This document shows positions 1 through 12,565 of a stretch of DNA of 42,255 nt, piece after piece. A program made the translations under genes and the position numbers. Origin of the DNA: DASZJY01 sp036260255 (GTDB lineage: Bacteria > Actinomycetota > Acidimicrobiia > Acidimicrobiales > AC-14); contig DATAAF010000050.1 in NCBI GenBank assembly GCA_036260255.1, positions 1 to 42,255 of the forward strand, given 5' to 3'. Numbering within the stretch: position 1 is the first letter of the stretch; every line of letters begins with the position of its first letter. The notes beneath the pieces were generated by a model, which saw nothing but the letters and a program-made list of their open reading frames with translations, had not been told where the DNA came from and searched no databases.

Positions 1-39
1 CCGGAGTCGGGGGGGTCTCCGGGGGGCGGAGCGCCCCGG
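1..39 (-). terminator. G/C-rich hairpins just beyond the glgP stop codon
   Basis: Two overlapping inverted repeats lie 5 bases past the end of glgP. CCGGAG (1-6) pairs with CTCCGG (17-22), and CCGGGG (19-24) pairs with CCCCGG (34-39), with an inner CG/CG pair. There is no T-tract, so a Rho-independent terminator is only possible, not shown. A related G-run/C-run palindrome occurs at 38572-38593, so this may instead be a dispersed repeat. Confidence 0.3.
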
Positions 40-43
40 ATGG

Positions 44-2569
44 CTAGGCCCAGGCGATGCAGCCGGTCTCGGCGTAGGACAGGAGGTCGGGGTGGGCGGG
101 GACGACGCGGACGGTGCAGCCGTAGCGGCCCGCCCGCTCGCAGGTGAACGAGGCCTCGTACCGCCGCCGGCCACCGTCACCGCCGCCGATGGCCGCCATG
201 GGCACGACCGCCACCTCGTCGAGGTCGCCGCCGGGGCCGACCGCACCGTGCAGCAGCTGGACCTCCACGTCGTCGGGGGTGAGCGCCCCCAGCTCCACCT
301 CGGCCGCCACCGTGCGGGTCTCGCCCATGTCCGCCGGCTTGTCGTCCGCCTCGATCGTGACCACCGCCACCGACGGCCAGGCTGCCCGCACCCGTGACTT
401 CCATCCCGCCAAGGCCCGTGCCCGGGCGTGGCCGTCGGCGCCGAGCGTCTCGTGCCGCGCCGCCGCCGGCTCGTACATGTGGTCGACGTAGTCGCGCACC
501 ATCCGGCTGGCGGGCACGAACGGGCCGAGCGACCGCAGCGACGCCCGCACCCGGGCGAGCCAGCGGCGAGGCACGCCGTCGGGGCCTCGGTCGTAGAACT
601 CGGGCACGACGTGGCGCTCGAGCACGTCGAAGAGCGCGCTCGCCTCGGCCTCGTCCCGCTGGGCCAGGTCGTCGTACTCCTCGGCCGAGGCGATGACCCA
701 GCCGTTCTCGCCGTTGTAGCACTCGTCCCACCAGCCGTCGCTGATCGAGCAGTTGAGGGCTCCGTTGAGAGCGGCCTTCTCGCCGCTGGTGCCGCACGCC
801 TCGAGCGGCCGGCGGGGGTTGTTGAGCCACAGGTCGGACCCCTGGTAGAGGGCCTGGGCCACGGCAATGTCGTAGTCCTCGAGGAACACGACGCGGTGGC
901 GGACGTGGGGCTGGCGGGAGAACTGGACGACCCGGCGGATCATGTCCTTGCCCATGTCGTCGGCGGGGTGGGCCTTGCCCGAGAAGAGCAGCTGCACCGG
1001 GCGGTCGGCGGACAGGAGCAGGGCAGCCAGCCGCTCGGGCTGCGACAGCAGCAGCGTGGCGCGCTTGTAGCCGGCGAAGCGGCGGGCGAACCCGATGGTG
1101 AGGGCGTCGGGATCGAGCGCCTCCTCGCACCACGAGACCTCGGTGGGCGGCACCCGCCGGGCGCGCGCCGAGTCGGTCAGCCGGGCGCGGGCGACGTCGA
1201 TGAGCCGGGCCCGGGCCAACTGGCGCGCGTTCCACAGCTCCTCGTCGACGATGCCCTCGGCGCCCTCCCACGCCTCGGCGGTCGCCTCCCACCACCGGGG
1301 GTGGACGTGGCCGGCGAGCAGCCGGGCCATCTCGGCCGAGACCCAGCTGAGCCCGTGGACGCCGTTGGTGATGGAGCCGATGGGCCGCTCGTCGTCCGGG
1401 ATCCCCGGCCAGAGCCCGGCGAAGATCCGCCGGCTGACCGCGCCGTGGAGCCGGGACACCCCGTTGGCGAACCCGGCCAGGCGCAGCCCCATCACCGCCA
1501 TGTTGAACGGGGCGTCGGGGGGCTCGCCGGGCTCGTGGCCCAGGGCCATGACCGTGTCGAAGGAGACGTCGCACTCGTCCGCCCACGACCGGAAGTAGCG
1601 CTCCATGAGCGGCCGGGGGAAGCGGTCGATGCCGGCGGGGACGGGCGTGTGGGTCGTGAAGACGGTGCCCGAGCGCACCACTTCGACCGCCTCGTCGAAG
1701 GTCATGCCGTCGTCGCGTACGTGGCAACGGATCCGCTCCAGGCCGAGGAAGCCGGCGTGTCCCTCGTTGGTGTGGAACACCTGGGGTGCCAGCCCCATGG
1801 CGTCGAGGGCGCGGACGCCTCCCACCCCGAGCAGGATCTCCTGGCGGAGGCGGTGCTCGGTGTCCCCGCCGTAGAGCCGGTCGGTGACCCCCCGAGCGTC
1901 GGGGTCGTTCTCCTCGACGTCGGTATCGAGGAGGAACAGCGGCACCCGCCCGACCTCGGCCTTCCAGATGCGCGCCACCAGCACCCGCTCGGGCTCGGCC
2001 ACCTCCACGCGCACGCTGTCGCACACGGTGAGGGCGATGGCATGGGGGTCGACGGTGACGTAGCGCTCCTGCTGCCAGCCGTCGGGCGCCAGCTCCTGGC
2101 GGAAGTAGCCCTGGCGGTAGAGCAGGCCGACGGCGGCGAGGGGGAGGCCCAGCCCGCTTGCCGCCTTGAGGTGGTCGCCGGCCAGCACGCCCAGGCCGCC
2201 GGAGTACTGGGGCAGGGCGGCGGTGATCCCGAACTCGGGGGAGAAGTAGGCGACCGACCGCAGGCGTCGATCCGCCTGGTGGAACCACAGCTCGCCCTCC
2301 AGGTGGCGGCGGAGGTCGGCGTGGGCCTCGGCCATGGCCTGGCTGAAGGCGGGATCGGTGGCGAGCTCCTCCCAACGGCGGTGGTCGACCATCCCGAGCA
2401 GGCGCATGGGATCGTGGCCGGCGGCCTCCCACGCGTCGGCGTCGACGGACCGGAAGAGCTCCTGGCTGGCGCGGTTCCAGGACCAGCGCAGGTTCATGGC
2501 CAGCTCGTGCAGCGGCGCCAGGGCGGCGGGCAACGTCGGGCGGACGGTGAAGCTGCGCAGGGCCCTCAC
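44..2569 (-). CDS. glgP: Alpha-glucan (glycogen/maltodextrin) phosphorylase
   Basis: Releases glucose 1-phosphate from the non-reducing ends of alpha-1,4-glucans in the cytoplasm. From the GTG at 2569 the protein has 841 residues, close to the roughly 860 of mycobacterial GlgP. The start was chosen because the first residues (VRALRSFTVRPTLP) match the N terminus usual in this actinobacterial branch, while the longer open frame (to 2905) runs antisense into glgE. The PLP-binding motif GTSGEKAALNG contains the Schiff-base lysine near residue 598; the catalytic region with NNPRRPLEACGTSG is intact. It diverges from the glgE operon, so synthesis and breakdown genes share an 88-bp control region. 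The family is certain; the exact start is likely but has no clear Shine-Dalgarno sequence. Confidence 0.93.
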   Translation of the reverse strand: MRALRSFTVRPTLPAALAPLHELAMNLRWSWNRASQELFRSVDADAWEAAGHDPMRLLGMVDHRRWEELATDPAFSQAMAEAHADLRRHLEGELWFHQADRRLRSVAYFSPEFGITAALPQYSGGLGVLAGDHLKAASGLGLPLAAVGLLYRQGYFRQELAPDGWQQERYVTVDPHAIALTVCDSVRVEVAEPERVLVARIWKAEVGRVPLFLLDTDVEENDPDARGVTDRLYGGDTEHRLRQEILLGVGGVRALDAMGLAPQVFHTNEGHAGFLGLERIRCHVRDDGMTFDEAVEVVRSGTVFTTHTPVPAGIDRFPRPLMERYFRSWADECDVSFDTVMALGHEPGEPPDAPFNMAVMGLRLAGFANGVSRLHGAVSRRIFAGLWPGIPDDERPIGSITNGVHGLSWVSAEMARLLAGHVHPRWWEATAEAWEGAEGIVDEELWNARQLARARLIDVARARLTDSARARRVPPTEVSWCEEALDPDALTIGFARRFAGYKRATLLLSQPERLAALLLSADRPVQLLFSGKAHPADDMGKDMIRRVVQFSRQPHVRHRVVFLEDYDIAVAQALYQGSDLWLNNPRRPLEACGTSGEKAALNGALNCSISDGWWDECYNGENGWVIASAEEYDDLAQRDEAEASALFDVLERHVVPEFYDRGPDGVPRRWLARVRASLRSLGPFVPASRMVRDYVDHMYEPAAARHETLGADGHARARALAGWKSRVRAAWPSVAVVTIEADDKPADMGETRTVAAEVELGALTPDDVEVQLLHGAVGPGGDLDEVAVVPMAAIGGGDGGRRRYEASFTCERAGRYGCTVRVVPAHPDLLSYAETGCIAWA

Positions 2570-2578
2570 AGCGGGCAG

Positions 2579-2584
2579 AAGGTA
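2579..2584 (-). promoter_or_regulatory. Possible -10 box of glgP
   Basis: TACCTT on the minus strand ends 9 bases before the GTG of glgP. It fits the TANNNT pattern that recurs before other genes here and would give a leader of almost no length. Confidence 0.35.
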
Positions 2585-2642
2585 CTCCGAGGTCCTCGGT
2601 GGCTCCCAGTTGGGGGATTCACGGCCACCGAGTGCCAGCGGG

Positions 2643-2648
2643 TACGGT
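2643..2648 (+). promoter_or_regulatory. Possible -10 box of the glgE operon
   Basis: TACGGT ends 9 bases before the GTG of glgE, mirroring the spacing of the divergent glgP box. No clear -35 element is seen. Confidence 0.35.
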
Positions 2649-2657
2649 GGGTTCCCG

Positions 2658-6255
<3,598 letters not shown>

Positions 6256-6259
<4 letters not shown>

Positions 6260-7626
6260 TCGCCGCCGAGGAGCTCCTGCCGGTGGTGGCCGGCTTCCTG
6301 CCTCGCCAGCGATGGTACGCCGGCAGCACGATCCCGTCGTCGCTCGCCGTCGTGTGGTTCGAGGAGACCAAGTCGCCGTGGCCGGCGCTGGTCGACCTCG
6401 TCGTCGACGCCGACGGGGCGCGCTACCAGGTCGCGGTGGGCCTGCGGCCCGCCCACGAGCACCCCGACTTCCTCCGCACCCACGACGAGGGGGTGATGGG
6501 CGAGGTCGACACCGCCGACGGCCGGGCTCTGGCCTACGAGGCCACCCTCGACTACCAGCTGGGCCTGGTCCTGCTCGACCGGGTCACCGAGGGCAAGGAG
6601 CGCGCCGACCACGTACGCCCGGTGGGCGTCGAGCAGTCGAACAGCTCGTTGGTGTTCGACGACCGCGTGATCCTCAAGCTGTTCCGCCGGCTCCAGCGGG
6701 GGCCGAACCCGGAGGTCGAGGTCACCGAGGCCCTCGCCGCCGTGGGGTTCTCCCACATCGCCGCCCCGCTCGCCACCATGGCCTTCGACGACACCCACCT
6801 GGCGGTGGTGCAGCCCTATCTCTTCGGCGGGGTGGAGGGATGGGCGCTGGCGATGACGTCGCTGCGCGACTTCTTCGGCGTCTACGACACCCAGTCGATG
6901 CCGGTTATCGACCCCAACGCCCCGCCGCCCCCGGCACCCGGGCCGGGCGACGCCGGCGGGGACTTCGCCGGGGAGGCCGAGCGCCTGGGCGTGGTGACGG
7001 CCGAGCTCCACCTGGCCATGGCCGAGGCCTTCGGCCGGCGGCCCGGCGATCCATGGGCGTGGGCCGAGGACATCGGCGCACAGGCCGTGCGGGTGGGCAC
7101 CGAGCACCTCGACCCGGCGGCGGTCGGTCGGGTGCTCGACAACCTCCGGTCGGTGAGCGACGCCGGCGCGGCCATCCGGGTGCACGGCGACTACCACCTC
7201 GGCCAGGTGATGCGCACCGACACCGGGTGGTGCGTCCTCGACTTCGAGGGGGAGCCGGCCCGACCCCTCGAGGAGCGCCGCCGGCCGTCGTCGCCGCTGC
7301 GGGACGTCGCCGGGATGCTCCGCTCGCTGCACTACGTGTCACTGGTGGGGTTGTCCGACCGGGACGACGTCGAGCTGGCCCGGGCGTGGGAGGCGCGCAA
7401 CCGCCAGGCGTTCCTCGACGGGTACCTGGCCGAGGCCAAGCGGGGCGCCATCCTTCCCACCGACGACCAGTCCCTGAAGGCGGTCCTGCGCGCGTTCGAG
7501 CTGGAGAAGGCGGTGTACGAGCTGGGCTACGAGCAGAGCTACCGGCCCCACTGGACCCACATCCCCAAGGCCGCCCTCGCCCGGCTGAGCGAGCACACGT
7601 GGCCACCGGAGGTGAGCCCCTCTTGA
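6256..7626 (+). CDS. mak: Maltokinase (Mak/Pep2)
   Basis: Phosphorylates maltose with ATP to maltose 1-phosphate, the donor for GlgE. The GTG at 6256 overlaps the treS stop and gives 456 residues, almost the same as the mycobacterial enzyme (about 455). N-terminal cap with FLPRQRWYAG, typical of the family; the aminoglycoside-phosphotransferase-like lobe carries VHGDYHLGQVM near residues 309-319 (catalytic loop) and VLDFEGEP near 327-334 (metal-binding Asp 329). NSSLVFDDRVILKLFRR provides the ATP-binding lysine region. Placed between treS and glgB, it completes the pathway. Confidence 0.95.
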
Positions 7627-9836
7627 CCGAGCGCGCCGCGGTCGCCCCGGATCCACTGGCCGCCGATGTGGCCGCGCTCGCGGCCGGCGAGCTGGGCGAC
7701 CCCCACCGCCTGCTGGGCCCGCACTCGGCCGGGAAGGGCACGGCCGTGCGGGCGTGGCGGCCCGATGCCGAGGCGGTGACCCTCGTCCTCGACGACGGGC
7801 GGCGGGTGCCGATGGAGCAGCTCCATCCCGCCGGCGCCTTCGCCGCCGCGGTGGAGGGGACGCCGGTGGCCGACCTCCCGCCCTACCGCTTCGAGGTGGC
7901 CTACCCCGGCGGGAGCACGTTCGTCCTCGACGACCCCTACCGGTTCTGGCCGACGCTCGGCGACCTCGACCTCCACCTCTTCGGCGAGGGGCGCCACAAC
8001 GCCCTGTGGCGCCATCTGGGTGCCCACCCCCGCGAGCACCAGGGCGTGCACGGGACCGCCTTCGCGGTGTGGGCGCCGGCCGCTCGCAGCGTCCGGGTGG
8101 TGGGCGACTTCAACAGCTGGGACGGCCGCCTGCACCCGATGCGCACCATCGGGTCGTCGGGCGTGTGGGAGCTGTTCCTCCCCGGCGTAGGCCCGGGCGC
8201 CTGCTACAAGTTCGAGATCCTCGACGCCACGGGCGCCGTCCAGCTGAAGACCGACCCCTTCGCCTTCGCCACCGAGGCACCCCCCGCCACCGGCAGCGTC
8301 GTCACCGCGTCCTCCTACGAGTGGCACGACGCCGAGTGGCTCGAGCAGCGGGCCGCCACCGACCCGCTGCGCCGGCCGCTGTCGGTCTACGAGTTGCACC
8401 TCGGCTCCTGGCGCCGGGTGCCCGAGGACGGCGACCGCCCCCTCACCTACCGGGAGCTGGCCCAGCAGCTCCCCCAGTACGTGGCCGAGATGGGCTTCAC
8501 CCACGTGGAGCTCCTACCGGTCGCCGAGCACCCGTTCACGGGGTCGTGGGGCTACCAGGTCAGCTGCTACTACGCCCCCACCGCCCGCTTCGGTTCTCCC
8601 GACGACTTCCGGGCGCTGGTCGACGCCCTCCACGCCCACGGCATCGGCGTCATCGTCGACTGGGTGCCCGCCCACTTCCCCAAGGACCAGTTCGCCCTCG
8701 CCCGCTTCGACGGCACCGCCCTGTACGAGCACGCCGACCCGCGCCAGGGCGAGCACCCCGACTGGGGGACGCTCGTCTTCAACTTCGGGCGCCACGAGGT
8801 GCGCAACTTCCTCGTCGCCAACGCCCTGTACTGGATCGAGGAGTTCCACATCGACGGCCTCCGGGTCGACGCGGTGGCGTCGATGCTCTACCTCGACTAC
8901 TCCCGCGAGGAGGGGGAGTGGGTGCCCAACCGCTTCGGCGGGCGGGAGAACCTCGACGCCGTCGACTTCCTCAAGGAGCTGAACACCGTCGTCTACGGCG
9001 CCCACCCGGGGATCATGACCATCGCCGAGGAGTCCACCGCCTGGCCGGCGGTGTCGAAGCCCACCTACGTCGGCGGGCTGGGTTTTGGCTTCAAGTGGAA
9101 CATGGGCTGGATGCACGACACCCTGCAGTACTTCTCCAAGGACCCGGTGCACCGCCGCCACCACCACCACCAGCTCACGTTCGGCCTCCTCTACGCCTTC
9201 TCCGAGAACTTCGTGCTGCCGCTCTCGCACGACGAGGTGGTGCACGGCAAGGGCTCGCTCGTCGGGAAGATGCCCGGCGACCGGCACATGCAGCTCGCCA
9301 ACCTCCGGGCCCTGCTGGCCTGGATGTGGGCCCATCCCGGGAGCCGCCTGTTGTTCATGGGTGGCGAGCTGGCCCAGATCCAGGAGTGGTCGCACGACCG
9401 CAGCCTCGACTGGCACCTCCTCGACGACCCGCGCCACGCCGGCGTGCAGAACCTCGTGCGGACGCTCAACGACCTGGCCGTCACCCATCCGGCCATCTGG
9501 GAGAGGGAGTACGACCCCGCCGGCTTCCGCTGGATCGACGCCAACGACGCCGACCAGAACGTGCTGTCGTTCGCCCGCTTCTCCGCCGACGGCACGCGGG
9601 TGGTCGTCTGCGTGGCCAACCTGTCGGGGCTGCACCGCGGCGGCTACCGCATCGGCGTCCCCCGTCCGGGCCGGTGGGAGCAGCTCTTGGACACCGCCTC
9701 GACCGCCTTCGGCGGCGACAACCCCGAGCGGATCGCCGACCGCTGGGCCGAGCCGGTGAGCTGGCACGGCCTCGCCCAGTCCCTCGCCCTGGACCTCGCT
9801 CCTTTCAGCGTCGTCTGGCTCTCGTCGGCGGAGTGA
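7623..9836 (+). CDS. glgB: 1,4-alpha-glucan branching enzyme
   Basis: Cuts alpha-1,4 chains and re-attaches them as alpha-1,6 branches on the GlgE product. Start taken at TTG 7623, which overlaps the mak stop (TTGA) and gives 737 residues, near the usual 730. Domain order: N-terminal N1 domain (HRLLGPH), CBM48 (AFAVWAPAARSVRVVGDFN), GH13_9 barrel and C-terminal beta domain. Nucleophile D416 in GLRVDAVASML, acid/base E469 in IAEESTAWP, then LSHDEVVHGKGSL. The 53-residue Asp-Glu spacing matches mycobacterial GlgB as I recall it. The rare TTG start is inferred from the overlap pattern of the operon, not proven. Confidence 0.95.
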   Translation: MTERAAVAPDPLAADVAALAAGELGDPHRLLGPHSAGKGTAVRAWRPDAEAVTLVLDDGRRVPMEQLHPAGAFAAAVEGTPVADLPPYRFEVAYPGGSTFVLDDPYRFWPTLGDLDLHLFGEGRHNALWRHLGAHPREHQGVHGTAFAVWAPAARSVRVVGDFNSWDGRLHPMRTIGSSGVWELFLPGVGPGACYKFEILDATGAVQLKTDPFAFATEAPPATGSVVTASSYEWHDAEWLEQRAATDPLRRPLSVYELHLGSWRRVPEDGDRPLTYRELAQQLPQYVAEMGFTHVELLPVAEHPFTGSWGYQVSCYYAPTARFGSPDDFRALVDALHAHGIGVIVDWVPAHFPKDQFALARFDGTALYEHADPRQGEHPDWGTLVFNFGRHEVRNFLVANALYWIEEFHIDGLRVDAVASMLYLDYSREEGEWVPNRFGGRENLDAVDFLKELNTVVYGAHPGIMTIAEESTAWPAVSKPTYVGGLGFGFKWNMGWMHDTLQYFSKDPVHRRHHHHQLTFGLLYAFSENFVLPLSHDEVVHGKGSLVGKMPGDRHMQLANLRALLAWMWAHPGSRLLFMGGELAQIQEWSHDRSLDWHLLDDPRHAGVQNLVRTLNDLAVTHPAIWEREYDPAGFRWIDANDADQNVLSFARFSADGTRVVVCVANLSGLHRGGYRIGVPRPGRWEQLLDTASTAFGGDNPERIADRWAEPVSWHGLAQSLALDLAPFSVVWLSSAE

Positions 9837-9848
9837 TTTCGCCGCGCC

Positions 9849-10286
9849 TCAGCGAGCCTCCACCATTCGCTTCAGGGTGGCGAGGTTGCGCTTCCACATG
9901 CGGCGCAGGACGGGCTTGGCCACGATCGCGCCCAGCCGCCCGCCCATCCAGGAGGGGAAGCGCAGGCGCTCCTCCCAGGTGAAGAGAGTTCCGCCTGGAC
10001 GCGTCCGCAGGGTGAAGCGGCCGACGCCTCGTACGAGGCCCGTGTGGCGGATGCCCATGGACCGGCGCTCCCGCCACTCGACCACCTCCATGGGGTCGCT
10101 CAGGCGGAAGGGGCCGACCCGCGTGTCGCACACGAACGTGGTGCCCACCCCGGTGGCGCGGGGCGAGGTGATGCGGATGCGGTCGGCGTCGTGCATCCAC
10201 CGCACGTGGGACGCGATGTCCCGCACCGCGTGCCACACGACCGGTCGCGGCGCCCGGATCAGCGTGCTCACCCGGATCTTGCTCAT
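9849..10286 (-). CDS. SRPBCC-fold (polyketide cyclase/dehydrase-like) protein
   Basis: 145 residues with the START/Bet v1-like pattern: N-terminal strand KIRVSTLIRAPRPVVWHAVRDI, then a loop with RWMHDADRI, beta strands with TLFTWEERLRFPS, and a long C-terminal helix ending LKRMVEAR. Such proteins hold hydrophobic ligands in a deep pocket; the ligand cannot be told from sequence. Converges with glgB, only 12 bases apart, and diverges from the GT-C gene. Confidence 0.8.
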   Translation of the reverse strand: MSKIRVSTLIRAPRPVVWHAVRDIASHVRWMHDADRIRITSPRATGVGTTFVCDTRVGPFRLSDPMEVVEWRERRSMGIRHTGLVRGVGRFTLRTRPGGTLFTWEERLRFPSWMGGRLGAIVAKPVLRRMWKRNLATLKRMVEAR

Positions 10287-10292
10287 CGCCAG

Positions 10293-10298
10293 ACTCTA
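10293..10298 (-). promoter_or_regulatory. -10 box for a leaderless SRPBCC transcript
   Basis: TAGAGT on the minus strand, 6 bases before the ATG at 10286, which would place transcription start at or next to the start codon. Confidence 0.5.
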
Positions 10299-10333
10299 AG
10301 GGCGCGTACCGACACCGGCGCCCGGCGCCCGCT

Positions 10334-10339
10334 TAGGCT
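10334..10339 (+). promoter_or_regulatory. -10 box for a leaderless GT-C transcript
   Basis: TAGGCT, 6 bases before the GTG at 10346. It favours this GTG over the in-frame TTG at 10340, which would be next to the box. Confidence 0.5.
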
Positions 10340-10345
10340 TTGGGG

Positions 10346-12100
10346 GTGGCGTCCCGGCGGGACGTGCTCGAGCGAGTGGGCCCTGCGCTCCGCGGGCAAC
10401 GGGAACGAACCCGGCGTCCGCGCCCGGGTGACGGGTGGCGTGCGGGGCTGGTCGCCCTCCCGGCGGCCGCGATCCTCGCCCTCGGGTACTCGCACCGGTT
10501 CATGTCCGACGACGGCCTCATCTACACCCGGGTCGTCCGCCAGATCCTCGCCGGGAACGGCCCCGTCTTCAACGCCACCGAGCGGGCCGAGGCGTCGACG
10601 AGCACGGTGTGGCCTTGGCTCGTCGCCCTCGGCAGCTGGCTCAGTGGGGTGAGCGCGGAACGGGTCGCCGTCTTCGGAGGGTTGGTCCTCGCCGCCGTGG
10701 GCCTCGGCGTGGCGGTGCACGCCACGTGCCGCCTCTACCGGGCCGAGGCGGCGCACCCGCTGCTCGTGCCGGCGGGCGTCGTCGTCCTCATCGCCCTTCC
10801 GCCCGTCTGGGACTTCGCCACGTCCGGGATGGAGACCGGTCTGGGGACGTTCTGGTTGGGCCTCTGCTGGTGGCTGCTCGTCCGCACGGGCGACGGTCTC
10901 GGCGGCCGTCAGGCCGCGGCGGTGGCCGCCGTCTTCGGTCTGGGACCGATGATCCGGCCCGACTTCGCCCTCATCTCGGTGTGCTTCCTCGTGGCGCTGC
11001 TCGTCCTGACCTGGTCGGGCGCCAAGCTCGCGCTCGTCCTCCTGGTGGCGGCCGGCGCGTTTCCGTTCGCCTACGAGGTGTTCAGGGCGGGCTTCTACGG
11101 CGTCCTCGTGCCGCTGCCCGCCCTGGCCAAGGAGGGGATGTCTCAATACTGGTCGCGTGGTCTGCGCTACGTCGGCGACTTCGTGGGCCCCTACTGGCTG
11201 TGGTGGCCGCTCGCCGGAGTGGCGTTCCTGCTGGGTGCGATGCAGCCCCGCTGGCGGCGGCTCGGCCGCGAGATCGTCGTCGCCACGCCGGTCGTCGCCG
11301 GCCTGGTGATGCTCGTTTACGTCGTCGCCGTCGGCGGCGACTTCATGCACGCCCGCATGCTGCTGCCGCCCTTGATGTCGGTGCTGTTACCGGTCCTCGT
11401 CGTGCCCCTCACCAGGGCGACCGTGGTGCTGGCGGCGGCGATAGCCGTCTGGGCGCTGGTCGGCGTCACGCCGCTGCGCCCACCGTTCGGTGGTCGGGCC
11501 GACGTGCAGCACATCCGCCACGTCGGCCGAGCCGTCACCAAGACCGCCAATCCCGTGACGGCGGAGCAGTGGATGCGCGGCTTTCCCCGGTTCCCCGAGC
11601 AGGTCGAGGCGGCGTTGGCGACCGGCGTGCCGACGGTGCTCTACGGCTCCACCAACAACTTCCTGAAGGCCGGAGCCCGGCGCGACCTGGGCTCCCGGCT
11701 GGTCGTGCACGGGGGCTGGCTGGGCACCGTGGGTGCGGTCGTCCCCCTGGACCAGACGGTCGCCGACGAGTGGAGTCTCGCCTACCCCCTCGGGGCCCAC
11801 TTCGAGCTGGAGCGTCGCGCCCTGTTCGCCGGCCACGAGAAGCCGGTCCCGTGGGTGTGGGTGCTCGCCGACTACGCCGACCCCCGGGGGCCGCCCCCCG
11901 AGGGCGTCGACCCGGCGCCGCTCGCCGCCGCCCGGCGCGCCCTGGAGTGCGGTGAGCTGCGGGAGCTCCAGGAGTCGGTCCGGGCCCCCATGTCCCCCGC
12001 CCGGTTCTGGAGGAACCTCACCGGCTCGCTACGGCGCACGATGCTCCGCGTTCCGACCGACCCGTTCGCCGCCGAGCGGCTCTTCTGCGGCCGGGGATGA
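10346..12100 (+). CDS. GT-C fold membrane glycosyltransferase (AftB/ZomB-like)
   Basis: 584-residue polytopic membrane protein. After a basic N terminus and a first membrane helix (LVALPAAAILALGY) comes SDDGLIYTRVVRQI, the acidic pair in the first extracytoplasmic loop that marks GT-C transferases using polyprenyl-phosphate sugars. About nine to eleven hydrophobic segments follow up to about residue 375, then a soluble C-terminal domain of about 200 residues. The layout and loop (RNG-PVFN type) resemble the mycobacterial arabinofuranosyltransferase AftB, also annotated ZomB, but donor and acceptor cannot be deduced. Likely adds a sugar to a cell-envelope glycan. Stands alone, followed by an opposing gene 9 bases away. 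Confidence 0.7.
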   Translation: MASRRDVLERVGPALRGQRERTRRPRPGDGWRAGLVALPAAAILALGYSHRFMSDDGLIYTRVVRQILAGNGPVFNATERAEASTSTVWPWLVALGSWLSGVSAERVAVFGGLVLAAVGLGVAVHATCRLYRAEAAHPLLVPAGVVVLIALPPVWDFATSGMETGLGTFWLGLCWWLLVRTGDGLGGRQAAAVAAVFGLGPMIRPDFALISVCFLVALLVLTWSGAKLALVLLVAAGAFPFAYEVFRAGFYGVLVPLPALAKEGMSQYWSRGLRYVGDFVGPYWLWWPLAGVAFLLGAMQPRWRRLGREIVVATPVVAGLVMLVYVVAVGGDFMHARMLLPPLMSVLLPVLVVPLTRATVVLAAAIAVWALVGVTPLRPPFGGRADVQHIRHVGRAVTKTANPVTAEQWMRGFPRFPEQVEAALATGVPTVLYGSTNNFLKAGARRDLGSRLVVHGGWLGTVGAVVPLDQTVADEWSLAYPLGAHFELERRALFAGHEKPVPWVWVLADYADPRGPPPEGVDPAPLAAARRALECGELRELQESVRAPMSPARFWRNLTGSLRRTMLRVPTDPFAAERLFCGRG

Positions 12101-12109
12101 GGCCCGCGC

Positions 12110-12565
12110 TCAGGAGACCTTCCTGCGGACGCGCCGGGCCGCCCGCCGGGCCCGCCACCCCAGAGACGGCGCCCCTCCGGTGTCGGCGGCGGCGAGGACA
12201 AGTCCGCCCAGCAGCCCGAGGTTCTTGAAGAAGTGGATCTGCTGCTGGTGGCGCCGGGCCGGGTCGTCCTCCTCCCAGAAGCGGTGGCCGGCGAGCGTCG
12301 TGGGCACGAGCGACCCGGCGAGGGCGCAGGCGGCGAACCGGGGCAGCCGTCCGATGGCGAGGAGGATGCCCGCGACGACCTGGACGACGGCGTTGATCTT
12401 TACGAGCTGGTCGGGATCGTTCGGGAGCGGCAGGGGCTCGGCCACCTTGGGCGCGACGGTCTCCGCCATCGCCACCCGGGGCTCGGGGTTCCTGAGGGTG
12501 TCGACTCCACCTGAGATGAACGACGCCGCCAGCAACGGACGGGCTACGCGCCGGGTGAGGCTCAT
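12110..12565 (-). CDS. DoxX family membrane protein
   Basis: 151 residues, with hydrophobic helices at about 8-24, 57-73, 77-92 and 114-128 and the DoxX-type features RPLLAASFISGGVDTLRNP and LVKINAVVQVVAGILLAIGR, ending in a basic tail (RARRAARRVRRK). DoxX proteins are small four-helix membrane proteins of varied or unknown role, some linked to redox stress. The ATG overlaps the stop of the methyltransferase gene upstream (ATGA), so both are probably made from one mRNA. Confidence 0.85.
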   Translation of the reverse strand: MSLTRRVARPLLAASFISGGVDTLRNPEPRVAMAETVAPKVAEPLPLPNDPDQLVKINAVVQVVAGILLAIGRLPRFAACALAGSLVPTTLAGHRFWEEDDPARRHQQQIHFFKNLGLLGGLVLAAADTGGAPSLGWRARRAARRVRRKVS

